Positions 62,188 through 64,000 of a DNA stretch of 64,000 bases are shown one piece after another. The notes beneath the pieces are model-generated. The model ran no database searches and was not told where the DNA came from. It saw only the letters and a program-made list of their open reading frames with translations. A program made the position numbers and the translations under genes. Where the stretch lies: positions 1-64,000 of the forward strand of contig CAVQBE010000027.1 in assembly GCA_963710675.1 (NCBI GenBank). The letters run 5' to 3'. Positions within the stretch are counted from its first letter, which is position 1, and every line of letters begins with the position of its first letter. Source of the stretch: JACCZX01 sp963710675 (GTDB lineage: Bacteria > Pseudomonadota > Gammaproteobacteria > Burkholderiales > Burkholderiaceae_F).

Positions 62188-62433
62188 TACGTCTCCCAGT
62201 TCAATTTATCAACACTCTTCGCCGCTTGGCCGCGGATCTGGTGCGTAGACACGCATCATCGTCCGAAATTCCAGCCCCGGTAATTGATCGCGGTCAATTA
62301 CCGGCGCGGACTCACAACCACGCAGCGTGGCGCAATGCAATTTCCGTTTCTACCGGAATTACCCGTATGACAGGTAGACGGCGTGGGCTGTCTGGAGATT
62401 CCCGGGACGAACAGCATACAAACGCAAAAAGGA
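62188..62433. promoter_or_regulatory. promoter region upstream of tctC
   Basis: A 246-bp gap between the PanE-like gene and tctC, both on the minus strand. Its main feature is the inverted repeat at 62277-62304. No ORF here looks coding. Confidence 0.5.
62277..62304. promoter_or_regulatory. perfect 11-bp inverted repeat, candidate operator
   Basis: CCGGTAATTGA-N6-TCAATTACCGG. The core TTGAT-CGCG-GTCAA again has FNR-like 5-4-5 geometry, though the extended perfect arms could suit a GntR- or LysR-type dimer instead. It is centred about 103 bp upstream of the tctC start. Confidence 0.65.
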
Positions 62434-63441
62434 CTAAAGCGGTTGCAGTATCACCCGCGCGTGCTTTTCGCGCATCGTTGCCACAAGTTGTTTGAGCAGC
62501 GCATGCACCGCGCGTGACGCAGGCGCGGGGGTGCCGGTCAGCTCTGCAAGTTCGATCACGGAGCCGATCAAGGCGTCGACTTCCACCGCGCGGCCCGCTT
62601 CGACATCCTGCAATGTCGACGTCTTGTGCTTGCCGACCTTCTCGGCACCTTCGATGCGTTTTTCGAGCGGCATGCGGAACGTGACCCCGAGTTTTTCCGC
62701 GACTGCCTGTGCCTCGCGCATCATGTCGGCGGCCAGCTGACGCGTCGCCGGCTCCTGACAGATATCGACCAGTGTCGCGTGCGTCAGCGCGCTGATGGGA
62801 TTGAAGCTCATGTTGCCCCATAGCTTCAGCCAGATTTCCGAGCGAATGTCTGTGACCACCGGCGATTTCCACTGCGCGCCGATAAACGCTTCCGACACCT
62901 TTGCAACGCGCTCACTTTGGGCGCCGTCCAGCTCGCCTACCGGAAACCGGTCACCTTCGAGCCGCTTTATTACTCCAGGCGCAACAATCTCGCCGGCCGG
63001 GTACACCACACAGCCAATGATGCGACTCGGCTTAATGCTGTCTTCGATGACGCCCTCAGGATCTGCCGACTTCAGACGGTGGCCAGCATGTGGGCCGTTA
63101 AAATTCTGGAAGTACCACCACGGCAGTCCGTTTTGCAACGTAACTACGATCGTGCGGTCATCGAACAGTGCGCGCATCTGCGGCGCCACAGCGGCGATCG
63201 TGTAGGCCTTCACCGCCAGCAGGACCAGGTCTTGTCTGCCGGCTTCGTCGCAACTCGCGACAGCGCGCAGGTTGGCGGCGTGCTCCTCTGTGCCATCTGG
63301 CTCCACAAGTCTGAGCCCGTTCGCGCGAATCGCGTCCAGATGTGCACCCTGGTCGACAACAGTGACGGCATGATCTGAGCGCGACAACCGCACCGCAAGC
63401 ATGCCTCCGATTGCGCCGGCACCGATGACTGCAATTTTCAT
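62434..63441 (-). CDS. ketopantoate reductase-family protein (PanE/ApbA-like)
   Basis: A 335-residue NADPH-dependent 2-dehydropantoate 2-reductase family enzyme. It has MKIAVIGAGAIGGMLAVRLS at the N-terminus, LVLLAVKAYTIAAVAPQMRAL, VTLQNGLPWWYF, the catalytic-Lys region SEIWLKLWGNMSFNPISALTHATL and the C-terminal PLEKRIEGAEKVGKHKTSTLQDVEAGRAVEVDALIG. Long PanE-like paralogues in catabolic clusters act on other 2-oxo acids, so the pantothenate role is not assumed. ATG 63441 is preferred to 63453. It is 4 bp downstream of the hydrolase gene. Confidence 0.9.
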   Translation of the reverse strand: MKIAVIGAGAIGGMLAVRLSRSDHAVTVVDQGAHLDAIRANGLRLVEPDGTEEHAANLRAVASCDEAGRQDLVLLAVKAYTIAAVAPQMRALFDDRTIVVTLQNGLPWWYFQNFNGPHAGHRLKSADPEGVIEDSIKPSRIIGCVVYPAGEIVAPGVIKRLEGDRFPVGELDGAQSERVAKVSEAFIGAQWKSPVVTDIRSEIWLKLWGNMSFNPISALTHATLVDICQEPATRQLAADMMREAQAVAEKLGVTFRMPLEKRIEGAEKVGKHKTSTLQDVEAGRAVEVDALIGSVIELAELTGTPAPASRAVHALLKQLVATMREKHARVILQPL

Positions 63442-63445
63442 AGCG

Positions 63446-64000
63446 CTATTCAAACCGGTTGGTTAGTGTGCCTATGCCGTCAATGACAACGCTGACGGTG
63501 CTGCCAGGTTTCATCGAACCGACGCCAACCGACGTGCCGCAGGCGATGACGTCGCCTGCTTCTAGGGTCATATCACGAGAGATCAGACTGACAAGGGCCG
63601 CTGGCCCGAAAATCGCGTCCGAGACCGGATAATTCTGTCGCTCCTGACCGTTGAGGAGCGTTCTGACGACAAGCAGGTTGGGATCAACGTCGGTGGTGAT
63701 CACCGGGCCAAAAACACCGAACGTGTCAAAGTTTTTCGCACGCGTCCATTGTGCGAAGCCGGGAGCTTTGTTGAGAATCTCGGCGGCGGTTACGTCATTG
63801 ACGCACGTGTAGCCGAAGATATAGCTGTGCGCGTCAGCCTGGGTGACCGCGCGACACCGCTTACCGATGACGATACCGAGCTCACCTTCGAACACGACCT
63901 TGCCGTCGTAGAACTGCGGCGTGCGAATTGGTTCGTCACTGGCGAGGAACGAAGTGGTGCCCTTCAGAAAGTACAAAGGCTCGGAGGGCACCGGATGATC
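63446..64000 (-). CDS. fumarylacetoacetate hydrolase-family protein, 5' end outside window
   Basis: The C-terminal ~184 residues of an FAH-family enzyme (C-C bond hydrolase or 2-oxo-acid decarboxylase). Present are FLKGTTSFLAS, the metal-binding VVFEGELGIVIGKRCRAV (E-x-E), YIFGYTCVNDVTA, WTRAKNFDTFGVFGPVI and GDVIACGTSVGVGSMKPG. The start lies beyond base 64000. It is likely co-transcribed with the PanE-like gene and may belong to the same carboxylate catabolic region. Confidence 0.9.
   Translation of the reverse strand, partial: DHPVPSEPLYFLKGTTSFLASDEPIRTPQFYDGKVVFEGELGIVIGKRCRAVTQADAHSYIFGYTCVNDVTAAEILNKAPGFAQWTRAKNFDTFGVFGPVITTDVDPNLLVVRTLLNGQERQNYPVSDAIFGPAALVSLISRDMTLEAGDVIACGTSVGVGSMKPGSTVSVVIDGIGTLTNRFE

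Noticed and set aside
1..64000. CRISPR arrays, prophage, transposases, rRNA or replication origin
   Set aside because: No regularly spaced repeats, phage structural genes, transposase ORFs, rRNA segments or DnaA-box clusters were seen.

Overview
The window is about 64 kb of GC-rich chromosomal DNA, most likely from a betaproteobacterium of the order Burkholderiales. Three things point there: the many Bug/TctC-type periplasmic binding proteins (four intact or nearly intact loci), the housekeeping order queG / tsaE-amiC / mutL-bcr-miaA, and the protein sequences themselves. Only one RNA gene was found, a tRNA-Thr(CGT). There is no prophage, transposase, CRISPR array or rRNA.

Layout. 0-5.4 kb: a small membrane protein, a CorA/ZntB-like channel, the Fe-S ATPase Mrp, a three-gene lipoprotein / ATP-grasp amidoligase / DUF350 cluster (relatives of E. 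coli YgiB-YgiC-YjfL), and two VOC proteins. 5.4-13.5 kb: a MASE1 hybrid histidine kinase, an MFS exporter plus a carboxymuconolactone decarboxylase-like protein, a Bug protein, a frameshifted D-threonine aldolase-like gene, dcd, and a decayed FAD reductase. 13.4-26.3 kb: a housekeeping block (miaA, bcr-type MFS, mutL, dedA, amiC, tsaE, DUF2277, queG, tRNA-Thr, a DsrE-like protein, a ferredoxin reductase, argC, a broken transglutaminase and a conserved unknown). 26.5-31.6 kb: a branched-chain amino-acid ABC operon livK-livH-livM-livG-livF, with palindromic repeats at its 3' end and between livG and livF. 31.8-33.8 kb: dadA, a cytochrome c and a small Trp-rich protein.

33.8-41.7 kb holds ilvD, lgt, and a malonate operon (malonyl-CoA decarboxylase, Bug protein, enoyl-CoA hydratase, malonyl-CoA synthetase), then grpB. 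All seven carry several single-base frameshifts while motifs and codon use remain intact. I read this as a poorly polished stretch of sequence, not true gene decay.

41.8-64 kb: a Crp/Fnr regulator, EVE and DUF4197 proteins, then an oxalate operon (oxc-frc plus an ADP-forming acyl-CoA synthetase) divergent from an FNR-like regulator. A palindromic FNR-type box lies between them. Next is a seven-gene catabolic operon (tctC-tctB-tctA, PdxA-family dehydrogenase, MmgE/PrpD, CaiB/BaiF CoA-transferase, enoyl-CoA hydratase) whose substrate I cannot name. It faces a second tripartite tricarboxylate transporter (tctC-tctB-tctA), with a PanE-like reductase and a fumarylacetoacetase-family hydrolase that runs off the window. 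Overall this looks like an organism specialised in scavenging small organic acids.
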